From Colwellia sp. Arc7-635 (GTDB taxonomy: Bacteria > Pseudomonadota > Gammaproteobacteria > Enterobacterales > Alteromonadaceae): DNA of 64,000 nt. A model generated the notes under the pieces. The model had not been told where the DNA came from and did not search any database. It saw only the letters and a list, made by a program, of their open reading frames with translations. Below are positions 42,890 through 53,530 of the stretch, piece by piece. The stretch is taken from contig NZ_CP034660.1 in the NCBI RefSeq assembly GCF_003971255.1, positions 1,798,001 to 1,862,000 of the forward strand. Direction: 5' to 3'. A program made the translations under genes and the position numbers. Each line of letters starts with the position of its first letter. Positions within the stretch are counted from its first letter, which is position 1.

Positions 42890-45800
42890 ATGTTTAATAA
42901 AATGATAGATTTTTCTGTCAATAATCGCCTATTGGTGATGTTGATGTTAGTGGCAACATTAGTCGGGTCAGTATTCATTATTCCAAGGTTAAATTTGGAT
43001 GCTTTCCCTGATGTAACCAATGTACAAGTGGCGGTAAATACCGAAGCACCAGGCTTAGCGGCAGAAGAAGTAGAGCAGTTAATCACTTACCCCATTGAAG
43101 CGGTAATGTACGCTATGCCTGATGTTGAGCAAGTACGTTCAATTTCAAAAACGGGCTTATCAGGCGTTACGGTTGTTTTTAAAGAGGGCACGGATATTTA
43201 TTTTGCCCGCCAGTTAGTTTTTGAGCGTTTACAAGCAGCAAAAGAGTTAATACCGGTTGGTGTTGGTACCCCTGAAATGGGTCCTAACACTTCAGGTTTA
43301 GGGCAAGTATTTCAGTATTTATTGATTGCCGATAAAGATTCTGGTTACGACTCCATGGCGTTAAGAAGCTTAAACGATTGGATTGTTAAGTTGATGGTTA
43401 TGCCTGTCGATGGTGTCACTGATGTTCTCTCGTTTGGCGGTAATGTGCGTCAATACCAAGTAAATATTGAACCGAGTAAATTACTCTCATACGAGCTTAC
43501 GCAAGACGATATTGTCCGCGCTTTAGATAACAACAATAGCAATGTCGGCGGTTGGTACATGAATCGCGGTCAAGAACAGCTTGTGGTTCGTGGCACTGGT
43601 TGGTTTAGTGGCGGCGAATCAGGTCTTACTGATATTAAGCAAGTACCCGTTAAAATTGTTGATGGTACTGTGATCACCGTTGCCGATGTTGCCACCGTTG
43701 AGCTGGGCAGCGAAATTCGCCAAGGCGCAGTGACCATGACTCGACGTAATGCACAGGGCGATATTGAAAGTTTAGGTGAAGTTGTTTCTGGCATTGTGCT
43801 CAAACGTATGGGCGCGAATACAAAATCGACTATTGATGGTATTAATGCCCGTTTACCATTAATCGAACAAGCGTTACCGAAAGGCGTGAGCTTTGAACCT
43901 TTTTATGATCAATCCGACTTAATTGTTAAAGCGGTTGATACGGTTGTTACTTCACTTATTCTGGCCTTTATCTTTATTTCAATTGTGCTTGCTTTGTTTT
44001 TAATGAACTTGCGCGCGACTTTTTTAGTGTTGATTTCAATTCCTATTTCTATCGCGATCACCTTAATGATCATGGCTTATTTAGGATTGTCGGCGAATTT
44101 AATGTCATTGGGCGGCATAGCAGTCGCCATTGGTATGTTAGTTGACGGCTCCGTTGTGATGGTTGAAAACATGTTTAAACATCTTAATCGACCCGATGAT
44201 GTGCATGTAAACTCAGCACTTGCACGTAACGAACACGACAATGATCCGCATGACGTCGCACATGACAGGGGCGGTATTCCTTTAAGGCTTAAGCAAGCAG
44301 GTAAAGAAGTCGCTCGGCCGGTATTTTTTGCTGCATCGATTATTTTAGTGGTATTTATGCCGTTATTTAGTTTCGAAGGGGTTGAGGCTAAACTATTTCA
44401 ACCGATGGCGATTAGTATTATTTTAGCGGTGATATCGGCTATTTTTGTCGCCTTAATCATAGTGCCAGCCATGGCAACCTATATGTTTAAACATGATGTT
44501 AAGGAACGTGAAAGTATTATTTTACGTCCGCTTGACCGTTGGTATCGCAAAAGTTTAGCGCTGGCGATGCAACATACTAAAGTTGTTATTGCGATCTCAT
44601 TGATATTGCTTTTGAGTGCGATAGCCTTAGTGCCACAAATAGGCACTGAATTTGTGCCAGAGTTAGAAGAGGGCACTATCAACCTTCGAGCGACGTTAGC
44701 ACCTTCTTCAAGCTTAGCGACCGCCTTGCAAGTTGCGCCTATTTTAGAAGAAAAGCTCATGGCTTTTCCTGAAGTAAATTATACTTTAAGTCGAATGGGG
44801 CGAGCAGAAATCGGTGGTGATCCAGAGCCAGTAAATAACATCGAAATTTACATCGGCTTGAAACCCGTAAGTGAGTGGACAAGTGCTAGCGACCGTTATG
44901 AACTACAGCGTTTAATGGAAATAGAGTTAGAGAAATTTCCAGGGCTGTTACTTAATTTTTCACAACCGATCGCCACCCGTGTTGACGAATTACTCTCGGG
45001 CGTAAAAGCACAATTGGCGATCAAACTATTCGGTCCTGATTTAGACGTACTAGCGCTAAAAGGGCAAGAAATAGCCGCAGCAATAAAGGCGGTAGATGGC
45101 GCGCGTGATGTCGCTATGGAGCAAATTATTGGTGAAGCGCAATTAGTGATCAAGCCTAATCGACAACAATTGTCTCGTTTTGGTTTTTCTGTTGGTGATG
45201 TTATGTCACTAGTGAGAGATGGCATTGGCGGCACAACGGCAGGGCAAGTGATTAATGGTAACGAACGTTATGATATTTATGTCCGTTTACAGGAAAAAAA
45301 TCGTAATAGCCGAGATGCTATAGCAGAATTACGTTTGCAATCACCAACAGGAGCTTGGGTACGTTTAGGGGATATTGCTGATATTTCACTTGAGTCTGGA
45401 CCACCACAAGTACGTCGTGATGACGTTCAACGTCGAGTGGTGATTCAAGCCAATGTACAAGACCGAGACATGGGCAGCGTTGTCGCTGATATTCGGGCAA
45501 TTATCGCCGTTAAAGTTGATTTACCTGCCGGCTATTCAGTCGCGATTGGTGGCCAGTTTGAAAACCAGCAGCGTGCACAAGCGCGTTTAGCCATCGTGCT
45601 ACCGGTGTCATTAGGCTTAATCGCTTTATTATTATATTTTGCTTTTGGCTCGACAGGTCAAGCCATGCTAATTTTAGTGAATGTACCGCTAGCGGTTATT
45701 GGTGGGGTGTTTTCATTATATATTTCAGGGCAATATTTATCGGTGCCAAGCTCGGTTGGTTTTATCACCTTGTTTGGTGTCGCTGTGTTAAATGGCGTGG

Positions 45801-46087
45801 TAATGGTTGAAAGTATTAATCAACGTATTCAAGATGGCTTAGCAATATCAACAGCGGTATTTGAAGGGGCAACATCGCGTTTACGACCAGTGTTGATGAC
45901 CGCAATAACCTCAGCATTAGGCCTAATTCCTATGCTTATGTCTAATGGCGTTGGCGCTGAAATTCAACGACCTTTAGCAAGTGTTATTGTTGGTGGCTTG
46001 GTAACGGCAACACTACTGACTTTGTTTGTGTTGCCGGTGCTGTTTAGTTGGTTTTCAAAAGCGAAAATAGCAGAACTAAAACGTTAG
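42890..46087 (+). CDS. Heavy-metal RND efflux pump (CzcA/CusA family)
   Basis: A 1065-aa inner-membrane proton antiporter with twelve helices and two large periplasmic loops. Recognisable blocks are FPDVTNVQVAVNTEAPGLAAEEVEQLITYPIE (first 20 residues suffice), TGLSGVTVVFKEGTDIYFAR and LGTGLGQVF-like GPNTSGLGQVFQY. The TM4 motif is GGIAVAIGMLVDGSVVMVEN. The classical zinc/cobalt/cadmium pumps have DFG before DGA here, and copper/silver pumps have a VDAA core, so this one sits between the groups and its metal cannot be assigned. A Met cluster typical of CusA is not obvious. A ribosome binding site, AGGAG, precedes the ATG. Confidence 0.93.
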   Translation: MFNKMIDFSVNNRLLVMLMLVATLVGSVFIIPRLNLDAFPDVTNVQVAVNTEAPGLAAEEVEQLITYPIEAVMYAMPDVEQVRSISKTGLSGVTVVFKEGTDIYFARQLVFERLQAAKELIPVGVGTPEMGPNTSGLGQVFQYLLIADKDSGYDSMALRSLNDWIVKLMVMPVDGVTDVLSFGGNVRQYQVNIEPSKLLSYELTQDDIVRALDNNNSNVGGWYMNRGQEQLVVRGTGWFSGGESGLTDIKQVPVKIVDGTVITVADVATVELGSEIRQGAVTMTRRNAQGDIESLGEVVSGIVLKRMGANTKSTIDGINARLPLIEQALPKGVSFEPFYDQSDLIVKAVDTVVTSLILAFIFISIVLALFLMNLRATFLVLISIPISIAITLMIMAYLGLSANLMSLGGIAVAIGMLVDGSVVMVENMFKHLNRPDDVHVNSALARNEHDNDPHDVAHDRGGIPLRLKQAGKEVARPVFFAASIILVVFMPLFSFEGVEAKLFQPMAISIILAVISAIFVALIIVPAMATYMFKHDVKERESIILRPLDRWYRKSLALAMQHTKVVIAISLILLLSAIALVPQIGTEFVPELEEGTINLRATLAPSSSLATALQVAPILEEKLMAFPEVNYTLSRMGRAEIGGDPEPVNNIEIYIGLKPVSEWTSASDRYELQRLMEIELEKFPGLLLNFSQPIATRVDELLSGVKAQLAIKLFGPDLDVLALKGQEIAAAIKAVDGARDVAMEQIIGEAQLVIKPNRQQLSRFGFSVGDVMSLVRDGIGGTTAGQVINGNERYDIYVRLQEKNRNSRDAIAELRLQSPTGAWVRLGDIADISLESGPPQVRRDDVQRRVVIQANVQDRDMGSVVADIRAIIAVKVDLPAGYSVAIGGQFENQQRAQARLAIVLPVSLGLIALLLYFAFGSTGQAMLILVNVPLAVIGGVFSLYISGQYLSVPSSVGFITLFGVAVLNGVVMVESINQRIQDGLAISTAVFEGATSRLRPVLMTAITSALGLIPMLMSNGVGAEIQRPLASVIVGGLVTATLLTLFVLPVLFSWFSKAKIAELKR

Positions 46088-46106
46088 TTAGAAAATCGCT
46101 TTGGAT

Positions 46107-46148
46107 AGCGTGAATAAAGCTAATATCGCTCTTATTCACGCTGTTTTT
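46107..46148 (+). terminator. Terminator-like hairpin between the pump and the CDF gene
   Basis: An 11-bp perfect stem (AGCGTGAATAA with TTATTCACGCT) and 14-base loop are followed by GTTTTTA, 20 bases after the pump stop. It may uncouple or attenuate the downstream CDF gene. Confidence 0.75.
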
Positions 46149-46177
46149 ATCAAGTTTGAGGTATTTAAGAGGTAGAA

Positions 46178-47194
46178 ATGTCTGATCCTACAACTAACGG
46201 CTCTAAAAATGAACCGTCTCATCAGTCTGCTGAAAGTGCTGTGCATGGGGCTAATCATGATCATTCTCACAAAGGTGGTCCTGAACATAATCTTAATCAA
46301 AAGCACAGCCATACTCACAGCCACAGTCACAGCCATTCCGGTAATGGCAAGTTAACCATCGCGGTTTTTATTAATGTGATCTTAACCGTTGTGCAAATTA
46401 TTGGTGGCGTACTGTCGGGTAGCTTGTCATTAATTGCCGATGCCCTACATAATTTAAGTGATGCTGGCGCGATTGTTATTGCTATTTTTGCTCGTAAAAT
46501 TTCGGCTAAAAAAGCAGATGAAAATATGACTTTTGGTTATCAAAGGGCTGAAATTATTGGCACCTTGATAAATAGTATTACCCTGATTATTGTTGGTCTT
46601 TATCTTATCTACGAAGCAGTAAGTAAATATTTTAACCCCACCGAAATTAATGGCTGGATAGTAATTTACATCGCGGGTGTTGCCTTGGTTATCGATATTG
46701 CGACTGCGGTATTAACATATATGTCAGGTGCAAAAAGTAGCATGAATTTACGGGCCGCGTTTATTCATAATGTTTCTGATGCTATGGCATCTGTTGCTGT
46801 GATCATTGCTGGCGTGCTGATTATTTTTTATCAATGGTATGTTGTTGATGTGATTGCGACGGTTTTAATTTCCGTTTATGTGCTTTATCACGGTGTATTA
46901 CTCGCTACCGAAAGTATTAAAATATTGATGCAAGCTGTGCCTGAAACTTGCGAAATTAATGAACTTAAAGCCGATCTCGAATTAAATTTATCGGTTGATC
47001 GTGCCTTTGATATTCATGTTTGGCAGCTTGATGAACATAAACTTTTTTTAGAATGCAAATTACAACTGGCAGCGCATGTTAACACAGTAAATTTAGCCGA
47101 AATCAAAGCCATGCTAGCAAGTAAATATGGTATTAAACACTCAACTATTGAAGTTAATCTCGCAGGTGAAATGCTAGAGAATAGTTGTTACTAG
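46178..47194 (+). CDS. CDF-family cation efflux protein (CzcD-like)
   Basis: A 338-aa inner-membrane exporter of Zn, Co or Cd that uses the proton gradient. The N terminus has a His-rich metal loop (HDHSHKGGPEHN and HSHTHSHSHSHS). Six membrane helices carry the two HxxxD zinc sites: LHNLSDAG in helix 2 and IHNVSDAM in helix 5, as in YiiP/CzcD. A C-terminal cytoplasmic domain (VDRAFDIHVWQLDEHKLFLE) has the usual alpha-beta metal-binding fold. AGAGGT lies four bases before the ATG. Together with the RND pump it would lower cytoplasmic and then periplasmic metal. Confidence 0.94.
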   Translation: MSDPTTNGSKNEPSHQSAESAVHGANHDHSHKGGPEHNLNQKHSHTHSHSHSHSGNGKLTIAVFINVILTVVQIIGGVLSGSLSLIADALHNLSDAGAIVIAIFARKISAKKADENMTFGYQRAEIIGTLINSITLIIVGLYLIYEAVSKYFNPTEINGWIVIYIAGVALVIDIATAVLTYMSGAKSSMNLRAAFIHNVSDAMASVAVIIAGVLIIFYQWYVVDVIATVLISVYVLYHGVLLATESIKILMQAVPETCEINELKADLELNLSVDRAFDIHVWQLDEHKLFLECKLQLAAHVNTVNLAEIKAMLASKYGIKHSTIEVNLAGEMLENSCY

Positions 47195-47353
47195 AGTTGT
47201 GCTGTTTGTCCGTTAATCATTGATATTATCGCTTGCTAAGGTCATATTTTTTCTAGTAATCTAGCTTTAAGCTGTTTTGTTTTTCAAGTTGATTCTATTT
47301 TGAATATTATCAATGAGTGAGTTTGCTTTCATTGTACTGTAATGGGGATCGAC

Positions 47354-48796
47354 ATGATGAGTTTTGAACAAATTATTGCCAGCATTAATAATGTTTTGTG
47401 GGGTGAAGGACAAGTACTCATTTATGTTTTGTTGTTCGCGGGTTTTTGGTTTTCTTATAAACTTAAATTTGTACAAATTCTCAATTTTCGTCATATGTTT
47501 TCCGTTCTTAAAGGTAGCGCAAAGAAAGGTGAAAACATCACTGGTAGTTCAGGCATTAGTTCATTACAGGCGTTATTTATCGGTTTATCTGCACGAGTAG
47601 GTACCGGTAATTTAGCTGGCGTTGCTGTCGCTATATCACTTGGTGGCAGCGGGGCGATATTTTGGATGTGGGTTATTGCGTTGCTTGGTATGGCAACAGG
47701 TTTTGCCGAAAGTATTTTAGGCCAGCTTTACAAAGTGAGCGACGACCATAAAGAATATCGAGGAGGTCCCGCTTATTACATTAAAAAAGGCTTAAATCAG
47801 CGTTGGCTAGCCATTTTATTCTCATTATGTCTATTTCTAGGTTACGGTTTTAGCTTTAGCGCGATGCAAGCAAACACCATTGCCGACTCTTTAAATCATG
47901 CTTTTAATATTCCCAGTATGTATTCTGGCGCGGTTATTACCATACTTGCTGGCGCTATTGTGCTTGGCGGATTAAAACGAATTGCTCGTTTTGCTGAACT
48001 CATTGTGCCTTTTATGGGCATTGCTTTTATTCTGGTTGCCGTCACGATCACCTTAATGAATATTAGCGCAGTACCCGCGATGTTATACGATATTTTAACC
48101 TCCGCTTTTGGCTTACAAGAAGCTGGCGCCGGTATGTTAGGTGCGGCGATTAAAAATGGCATTCAGCGTGGCTTATATTCGAATGAGGCTGGTGCTGGTA
48201 GTGTGCCCCATGCAGCAGCAAGTGCGAGGCCAGTGCCTAATCATCCGGTTACCCAAGGCTACGTACAAATGCTAGGGGTGTTTTTAGATACCATGGTGCT
48301 ATGCACTTGTACCGCCGTCATTATTTTACTAGCCGATATTAATATTAGCGGTGAAATGGAAGGTATTCGCTTAACGCAAAGTGCAATTACTTATCATTTA
48401 GGAGCTAACGGGGTTTATTTTGTTTCTGCCGCTATTAGTTTATTTGCTTTCACTTCTGTTGTGGCTAACTACGCTTATGCTGAAAGTAATTTACATTTTT
48501 TTAAACTCGATAATAAAGTGGGCCGAACGTTATATACGGTGATGTATTTAGGTATGGTTTTTTGGGGTTCAAGTGCCAGCTTGAAACAAGTATGGAGCAT
48601 GGCTGATGTTGCTTTAGGCTTAATGACCTTAGTCAATGTTATTGCTATCGTGCAATTAACGCCAACAATAGTGGCGTTAACCAAAGATTATAATGCCAAA
48701 CGTAAACTTGAAAACGTCAGAGATGCTGATATGGAATTTAAAGCTTCAGATATCGAATTTCAAGGAAAAGTCGAACCCGGCATTTGGCGTAAATAA
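47354..48796 (+). CDS. Alanine or glycine:cation symporter (AGCS family)
   Basis: About 480 aa, with roughly ten or eleven membrane helices; it takes up alanine or glycine with sodium. The family signatures are present: VGTGNLAGVAVAISLGGSGA, YRGGPAYYIKKGL, and SNEAGAGSVPHAAASARP near 280. The start is set at 47354 because TGGGGA lies five bases upstream; an ATG four codons earlier (47342) has no site. It follows the metal cluster by 160 bases but has no functional link to it. No terminator is seen after it. Confidence 0.94.
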   Translation: MMSFEQIIASINNVLWGEGQVLIYVLLFAGFWFSYKLKFVQILNFRHMFSVLKGSAKKGENITGSSGISSLQALFIGLSARVGTGNLAGVAVAISLGGSGAIFWMWVIALLGMATGFAESILGQLYKVSDDHKEYRGGPAYYIKKGLNQRWLAILFSLCLFLGYGFSFSAMQANTIADSLNHAFNIPSMYSGAVITILAGAIVLGGLKRIARFAELIVPFMGIAFILVAVTITLMNISAVPAMLYDILTSAFGLQEAGAGMLGAAIKNGIQRGLYSNEAGAGSVPHAAASARPVPNHPVTQGYVQMLGVFLDTMVLCTCTAVIILLADINISGEMEGIRLTQSAITYHLGANGVYFVSAAISLFAFTSVVANYAYAESNLHFFKLDNKVGRTLYTVMYLGMVFWGSSASLKQVWSMADVALGLMTLVNVIAIVQLTPTIVALTKDYNAKRKLENVRDADMEFKASDIEFQGKVEPGIWRK

Positions 48797-49160
48797 GATA
48801 TTAATTACAGGAGAGAATGCTCAGCGTTAGTTCGTTATCTAGCTTTAGCGCAATGTATTTAGGCCGCTGTATAAAATATAATGCTAAATATTTGTAATTT
48901 TTTTTGAAATCATGACTAGACTGATGCTTGATAGAAATTAAAACCTTCCTATCAAGCGCCATGTCATCAGAAATCTTAATGGTAATTACTCTTATTATAT
49001 TTCTGTTTGATTGATTTAAATCAAAACCTACATTGACGTTGGTATGGTAATATCGTTTTAGCTAACCAACTAAATAACTATTTATTTATCATTGGTTTAT
49101 GCTTAGCATATAACTGTTGGTTTAAATAAGATGAAATAACTCATATGAAAAGGATAGCTA
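48797..49160. other. Promoter region of the chemoreceptor operon
   Basis: About 360 bases without a gene, holding the FNR-type site and -10 box described separately. The rest shows nothing recognisable. Confidence 0.6.
49011..49024 (+). promoter_or_regulatory. FNR-type site and class II promoter before the NIT chemoreceptor
   Basis: TTGATTTAAATCAA is a perfect match to the FNR/CRP-family anaerobic consensus TTGAT-N4-ATCAA. A -10 box, TAATAT, lies at 49048-49053, which puts a start near 49060 and the site centred at about -42, the class II activator position. The gene starts at 49161. Suggests activation at low oxygen. Confidence 0.75.
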
Positions 49161-51140
49161 ATGACGTTTTCTGATATCTCGTTTAAAAACAAAATTTTTA
49201 TATTACTCGCATTACCACTACTGGGATTTTTGTGGCTCAGTATTCTCACCATAAAGCAAAACTATACCGTTAATCAGGAAATGGAAAACCTCGCCCAATT
49301 AACTCGCCTTTCAATCACCTACGGTGAATTAGTACATGAATTACAGAAGGAGCGTGGAACTACTGCAGGGTTTTTAGGTTCTAAAGGCAAAGAATTCGAC
49401 AGTGAGTTAAGTAAACAGCGTCTTGCTACGGACACTAAAATAAATACCCGCAATGATTTTTTAGCGACTAACCATTTTGAACAAAAGTTAATTATTAATT
49501 TAAATCAAAATCTTGCTGCAGACCTAAGCAATTTAGATACTATACGCTCACAGGTGAACAACTTGAGCATTGATAGTGCAAAAGCTATCAGTTATTACAG
49601 CAATATAAACACTAAATTACTTTCTGTTTCGACTTTGATAGCAGAGTTGAGTAGAGACGCCAATATAACCAAACAAACCATCGCTTATTATAACTTCCTC
49701 CAAGGTAAAGAGAGAGCTGGAATTGAACGCGCTGTGCTAAGTAGTACCTTTTCGCTAGATGAATTCAAAAGCGGTATGTTCGTTAAATTTATTGGCTTAA
49801 TGACACAGCAAAATACCTATATGGCTAATTTTTTAGCATTTACGACGCCTGAAAATATCGAATATTATAAAGAAGAGATGACTCATCCAGCCGTAAAAGA
49901 AGTCACAAGACTGCGTGAAATAGCAGAAAGCCAAACCTCGAATTTTAATGTTGATGCCTTGTATTGGTTTAAACAAGCAACACAGAGAATAGGTCAATTA
50001 AAGAATGTTGAAAGCCAAGTATCTAGTCATTTACTTTCATTGGCACAAAGCTCTCATGCTAAGGCATCTAATACTTTATTACTCGATGTTGCCTTGACAA
50101 TTATTGTCGTAATGTTGGTGATTTTCATTACTATTGTGTCGATTAGAGACTTAACTTCACGGGTAAAAGAATTGACCTATGTTATGGGCTTAGTCAGAGA
50201 TAAAAATGACTTAACGGTAAGAACAAAGTTATTAGGCAGCAGTGAGCTTGGTCAAATAGCTAACGCGCTCAATCTGACTTTAGAGCAATTCTCGCAGACT
50301 ATCCAAGAAATTTCTAATTCCAGTTTAACACTTTCTGCCGCAGCAGAAGAAACGTCAACGACTTGTGAATATAACGCGCGTACATTAACCGATCAGCAAC
50401 AAGAAATTGGTGTTATAGCGGCGGCTGTAGAAGAGTTGTCTGCAACAGTGAAGGAAGTAGCAACAAATACGCAATTAACGGCAGATTCTGCGAAAGAGGC
50501 TGATGCGCAAGCCCAAAATGGACTTGAAGTCGTACAAACTTCTTATCACTCCATTGAAGTCTTGTCGAAAGAAATTGATAGTTTAGCTCAGCAAATTAAT
50601 AACTTACATAAAAGTAGTGGCGATATTACCAAAGTTGTTGATGTTATTAAATCAGTCGCTGAGCAAACTAACTTATTAGCACTTAACGCGGCTATTGAAG
50701 CGGCAAGGGCTGGTGAACAAGGACGTGGTTTTGCGGTGGTTGCTGATGAAGTAAGAACGTTGGCTCAGCGTACACAACAATCTACTTCAGAGATTGAATC
50801 ATTTATTAGCTCTTTACAAACCGATGTCAATGCCGCACATCACGTCATTGAAGACAGTCAAAGAAAAGCTAATGATGCCGTTGAAAGTTCGAAAAATGTC
50901 GAGCGTACCTTGGGAGAAATTACTGGGGCTATTAGCCATATTTTCTCAATGACAGAGCAAGTTGCTACTGCTATTGAAGAGCAATCGATAGTGACACAAG
51001 ACGTTGCGCAAAATATTGTTAGTATTGAGCATAAGTCGACTGAAACTGCCACGGGAGCTGCGCAAATAGCGGCAACAGCGAAAGAGCAAGCCTACCTTGC
51101 AACGTCAATGCAAGACTTAGCCAATAGGTTTCTCGTTTAA
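49161..51140 (+). CDS. Methyl-accepting chemotaxis protein with a NIT sensor domain
   Basis: A 659-aa membrane receptor. First membrane helix 13-31, then a periplasmic NIT (nitrate/nitrite-sensing type) domain of about 250 residues, recognisable by [20 protein letters not shown] and a second LNQ-rich helix set. A second membrane helix lies near 312-332 ([20 protein letters not shown]), then HAMP, then the signalling domain with the hairpin tip [20 protein letters not shown] and [18 protein letters not shown]. No C-terminal CheR-binding pentapeptide is visible. AAAAGGATAGC precedes the ATG. First gene of an operon with the EAL protein five bases downstream. A nitrate or nitrite ligand is inferred from the domain name. 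Confidence 0.93.
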   Translation: MTFSDISFKNKIFILLALPLLGFLWLSILTIKQNYTVNQEMENLAQLTRLSITYGELVHELQKERGTTAGFLGSKGKEFDSELSKQRLATDTKINTRNDFLATNHFEQKLIINLNQNLAADLSNLDTIRSQVNNLSIDSAKAISYYSNINTKLLSVSTLIAELSRDANITKQTIAYYNFLQGKERAGIERAVLSSTFSLDEFKSGMFVKFIGLMTQQNTYMANFLAFTTPENIEYYKEEMTHPAVKEVTRLREIAESQTSNFNVDALYWFKQATQRIGQLKNVESQVSSHLLSLAQSSHAKASNTLLLDVALTIIVVMLVIFITIVSIRDLTSRVKELTYVMGLVRDKNDLTVRTKLLGSSELGQIANALNLTLEQFSQTIQEISNSSLTLSAAAEETSTTCEYNARTLTDQQQEIGVIAAAVEELSATVKEVATNTQLTADSAKEADAQAQNGLEVVQTSYHSIEVLSKEIDSLAQQINNLHKSSGDITKVVDVIKSVAEQTNLLALNAAIEAARAGEQGRGFAVVADEVRTLAQRTQQSTSEIESFISSLQTDVNAAHHVIEDSQRKANDAVESSKNVERTLGEITGAISHIFSMTEQVATAIEEQSIVTQDVAQNIVSIEHKSTETATGAAQIAATAKEQAYLATSMQDLANRFLV

Positions 51141-51145
51141 AGCCA

Positions 51146-53359
51146 ATGTTGAGAGTTAGCAATAAAAATAAACTGATAGTAAGCTTTGTAACTCTGTTAC
51201 TTATCGGCTTGATAGCATCAACAACCGTTGCATATCTGCATGTAAAGTCAGGGCTAGAAGTTGCAATTCAAGATGAGTTGCAACTTAAAGCTAAATTTGT
51301 TGCTGCTGAACTAAATCATTGGACTAAAGGAACAATAGAGCAAGTTGAACACTTTGCGTTGCATCTCGAACTTTTAGAAGGCGATTTCCAGCAACATCCT
51401 AATGTCGATTTTTTCTTGAAACGACATCCTAATAATTATGCACTTGAACATCTAGGTTACGTTATTGACCGCAATGGCTACTATCGTATTACTGATTGGC
51501 AACCACCCGAGACGTACGATCCAAGAAATCGACCTTGGTACATTGAAGGAAAATTGGCGAATAGCGCAAGATTTGGTAAACCCTATATTAGTGTGGATTC
51601 AGAGAAAGCAGCTTGGTTAGCTGTCACTGCACCGATTGAAAAAGAGGGTAAGTTTATTGGCCTAGCAGCTGCTCATATTCGCTTTAATTATGTGTTGTCC
51701 ATGTTACGTGATCTTGATGTTGGTATGATGGGAAAGGCATTTTTAGTTGATCAATACGGTAACCTTGATTTACCTAGTATTCAAAATATTGACTTATTGT
51801 GGTTACAAGATGTTAAAAACATTATAAAACTTGGTATTACTGGCGATTTAACATTGTCGTCAGACACTTCGGAACAACTTTTTTATATCACAAAATCTAT
51901 CGATCACATTGCAAGTCGCATTGTCTTTGCGGTACCAAAAAAAGCGATAGCACAAAAAATTTATCAGGATACCTTACTGTTATTAATAAAGTTTTTAATT
52001 ATTTTTCTAACGATTATGATCTCATTATATTTATCTAATCGACATTTACTCGCTCCTATATTTAATTATCTTGAACTAGACAGTGTGACGCACTTACCTA
52101 GTAAAAAACATGCTAAACAGCAAATATCGCAAACGTTTTTGCAAACAGAAAAACCTGGCCGTTTATTGATTATCAATATGGAAAATTTTAATCGCATAAC
52201 GGCAACATATCCTGCAGAACACGTTAGTTTACTGCAAAATATGATAAAAGAGCGTATTCAACTGCAATTAACAACGCACTCTTTATTGGGAAATTTTTCA
52301 GAAAGTCGCTACATTGCTTATTATCAATTAAATGATGAAACTAATAATAATCTGTTGGACAACATTGCAGCTGAGCTAGCTAAATTATATGAAATGGCTA
52401 GTGGAGAAATTTATTGTAATTTTAGAATGGGCGTATGTGATTTCCCCGCGCATGGTAAGGATGTTGAAACGCTCATCGATAATGCCTTCTCGGCATTAGC
52501 CAGTGTTAATCGCCAACACAATAATAGCTTTGCTGTTTTCACGCCAAAAATTAATCAACAATTTCATGATGCACAACAAATTTATAATGCGATGAAGAAA
52601 GGCCTTGATGCAGAAGAATTCACCATGGTTTATCAACCACAGATAAGTCGAACCTCTGGAACGATGTTTGCCGTCGAGTCTCTCGTTCGATGGTACTCGA
52701 CAACGTTAGGACGCAATATCTCTCCAGTTGAGTTTATTCCCATTGCAGAATCAAATGGCCTAATGGTGTCATTGGGAAACAGTATTATTAAGCAAGTATT
52801 TTGTCAGATATCGCAGTGGAATGAGCAGGGACTAGATATTGCTAAAATTAGTATTAATATCTCACCTCAACAGTTATTAGCAGAGCATTTTTTCGAAAAT
52901 TTAATGAGCAATATTGAGCAGTTTTCTGTCCCACCTGCACAAATAGAATTGGAAATAACCGAAACATCTTTATTAAAAGATCCTAATACCAGTATTGCCA
53001 TTTTGAACAAGCTCAGTGAACGCGGATTCTCAATTGCTATTGATGACTTTGGCACTGGATATTCATCATTAGAGTATCTAAATATGATGCCATTGCATAA
53101 ATTGAAAATTGATCGCAGTTTTATCATTGATCTCGATAAAAAAGCGAAAAGTGCGGTACTGGTAAAAACTATTATTGCCATGGCAAATAACTTAAACCTA
53201 GAAGTTCTAGCTGAAGGTGTTGAAAATGAAGCAGAGGCAAACACACTGCAAGCAATGGGCTGCGATAAAATACAGGGCTATTTGTATTCGAAGCCTTTAA
53301 CCGCAATAGATTTGGCTAGCTATATGTGTAAGATAAGTAAGATTGAAGAATGCGCTTGA
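51146..53359 (+). CDS. Membrane Cache-GGDEF(degenerate)-EAL protein
   Basis: A 737-aa protein. Two membrane helices (about 9-30 and 270-292) flank a periplasmic dCache sensor with YVIDRNGYYRITDWQ, DPRNRPWYIEGKLA and VTAPIEKEGKFIGLAAAHI. The GGDEF-like domain (about 300-460) lacks the signature (ESRYIAYY where GGDEF should be), so it cannot make c-di-GMP. The EAL domain (about 480-735) is intact: AVESLVRW (ESL), ISINISPQQ, ELEITETSLL, AIDDFGTGYSSLEYL, KIDRSF, LAEGVENE and KIQGYLYSKPL, so it should degrade c-di-GMP. It starts five bases after the receptor stop; the two probably respond to one signal. Confidence 0.93.
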   Translation: MLRVSNKNKLIVSFVTLLLIGLIASTTVAYLHVKSGLEVAIQDELQLKAKFVAAELNHWTKGTIEQVEHFALHLELLEGDFQQHPNVDFFLKRHPNNYALEHLGYVIDRNGYYRITDWQPPETYDPRNRPWYIEGKLANSARFGKPYISVDSEKAAWLAVTAPIEKEGKFIGLAAAHIRFNYVLSMLRDLDVGMMGKAFLVDQYGNLDLPSIQNIDLLWLQDVKNIIKLGITGDLTLSSDTSEQLFYITKSIDHIASRIVFAVPKKAIAQKIYQDTLLLLIKFLIIFLTIMISLYLSNRHLLAPIFNYLELDSVTHLPSKKHAKQQISQTFLQTEKPGRLLIINMENFNRITATYPAEHVSLLQNMIKERIQLQLTTHSLLGNFSESRYIAYYQLNDETNNNLLDNIAAELAKLYEMASGEIYCNFRMGVCDFPAHGKDVETLIDNAFSALASVNRQHNNSFAVFTPKINQQFHDAQQIYNAMKKGLDAEEFTMVYQPQISRTSGTMFAVESLVRWYSTTLGRNISPVEFIPIAESNGLMVSLGNSIIKQVFCQISQWNEQGLDIAKISINISPQQLLAEHFFENLMSNIEQFSVPPAQIELEITETSLLKDPNTSIAILNKLSERGFSIAIDDFGTGYSSLEYLNMMPLHKLKIDRSFIIDLDKKAKSAVLVKTIIAMANNLNLEVLAEGVENEAEANTLQAMGCDKIQGYLYSKPLTAIDLASYMCKISKIEECA

Positions 53360-53390
53360 GCTTAAGTAAATAATCAACTTACCGCTATAG

Positions 53391-53420
53391 TGAACTGCTA
53401 TGAACTGCTATGAACTGTTA
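53391..53420 (+). repeat. 10-bp tandem repeat, three copies
   Basis: TGAACTGCTA twice exactly, then TGAACTGTTA, 30 bases after the Cache-EAL stop. Confidence 0.9.
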
Positions 53421-53530
53421 TTTACCAATCTTTACGGTCTCTGACTTATCTTTACATTCGATTAGTTATACTAATTTTTCAGGCGCTTATGCGTTGATAA
53501 TCTTCTTCTATCACTTATCGGAAATATTTA

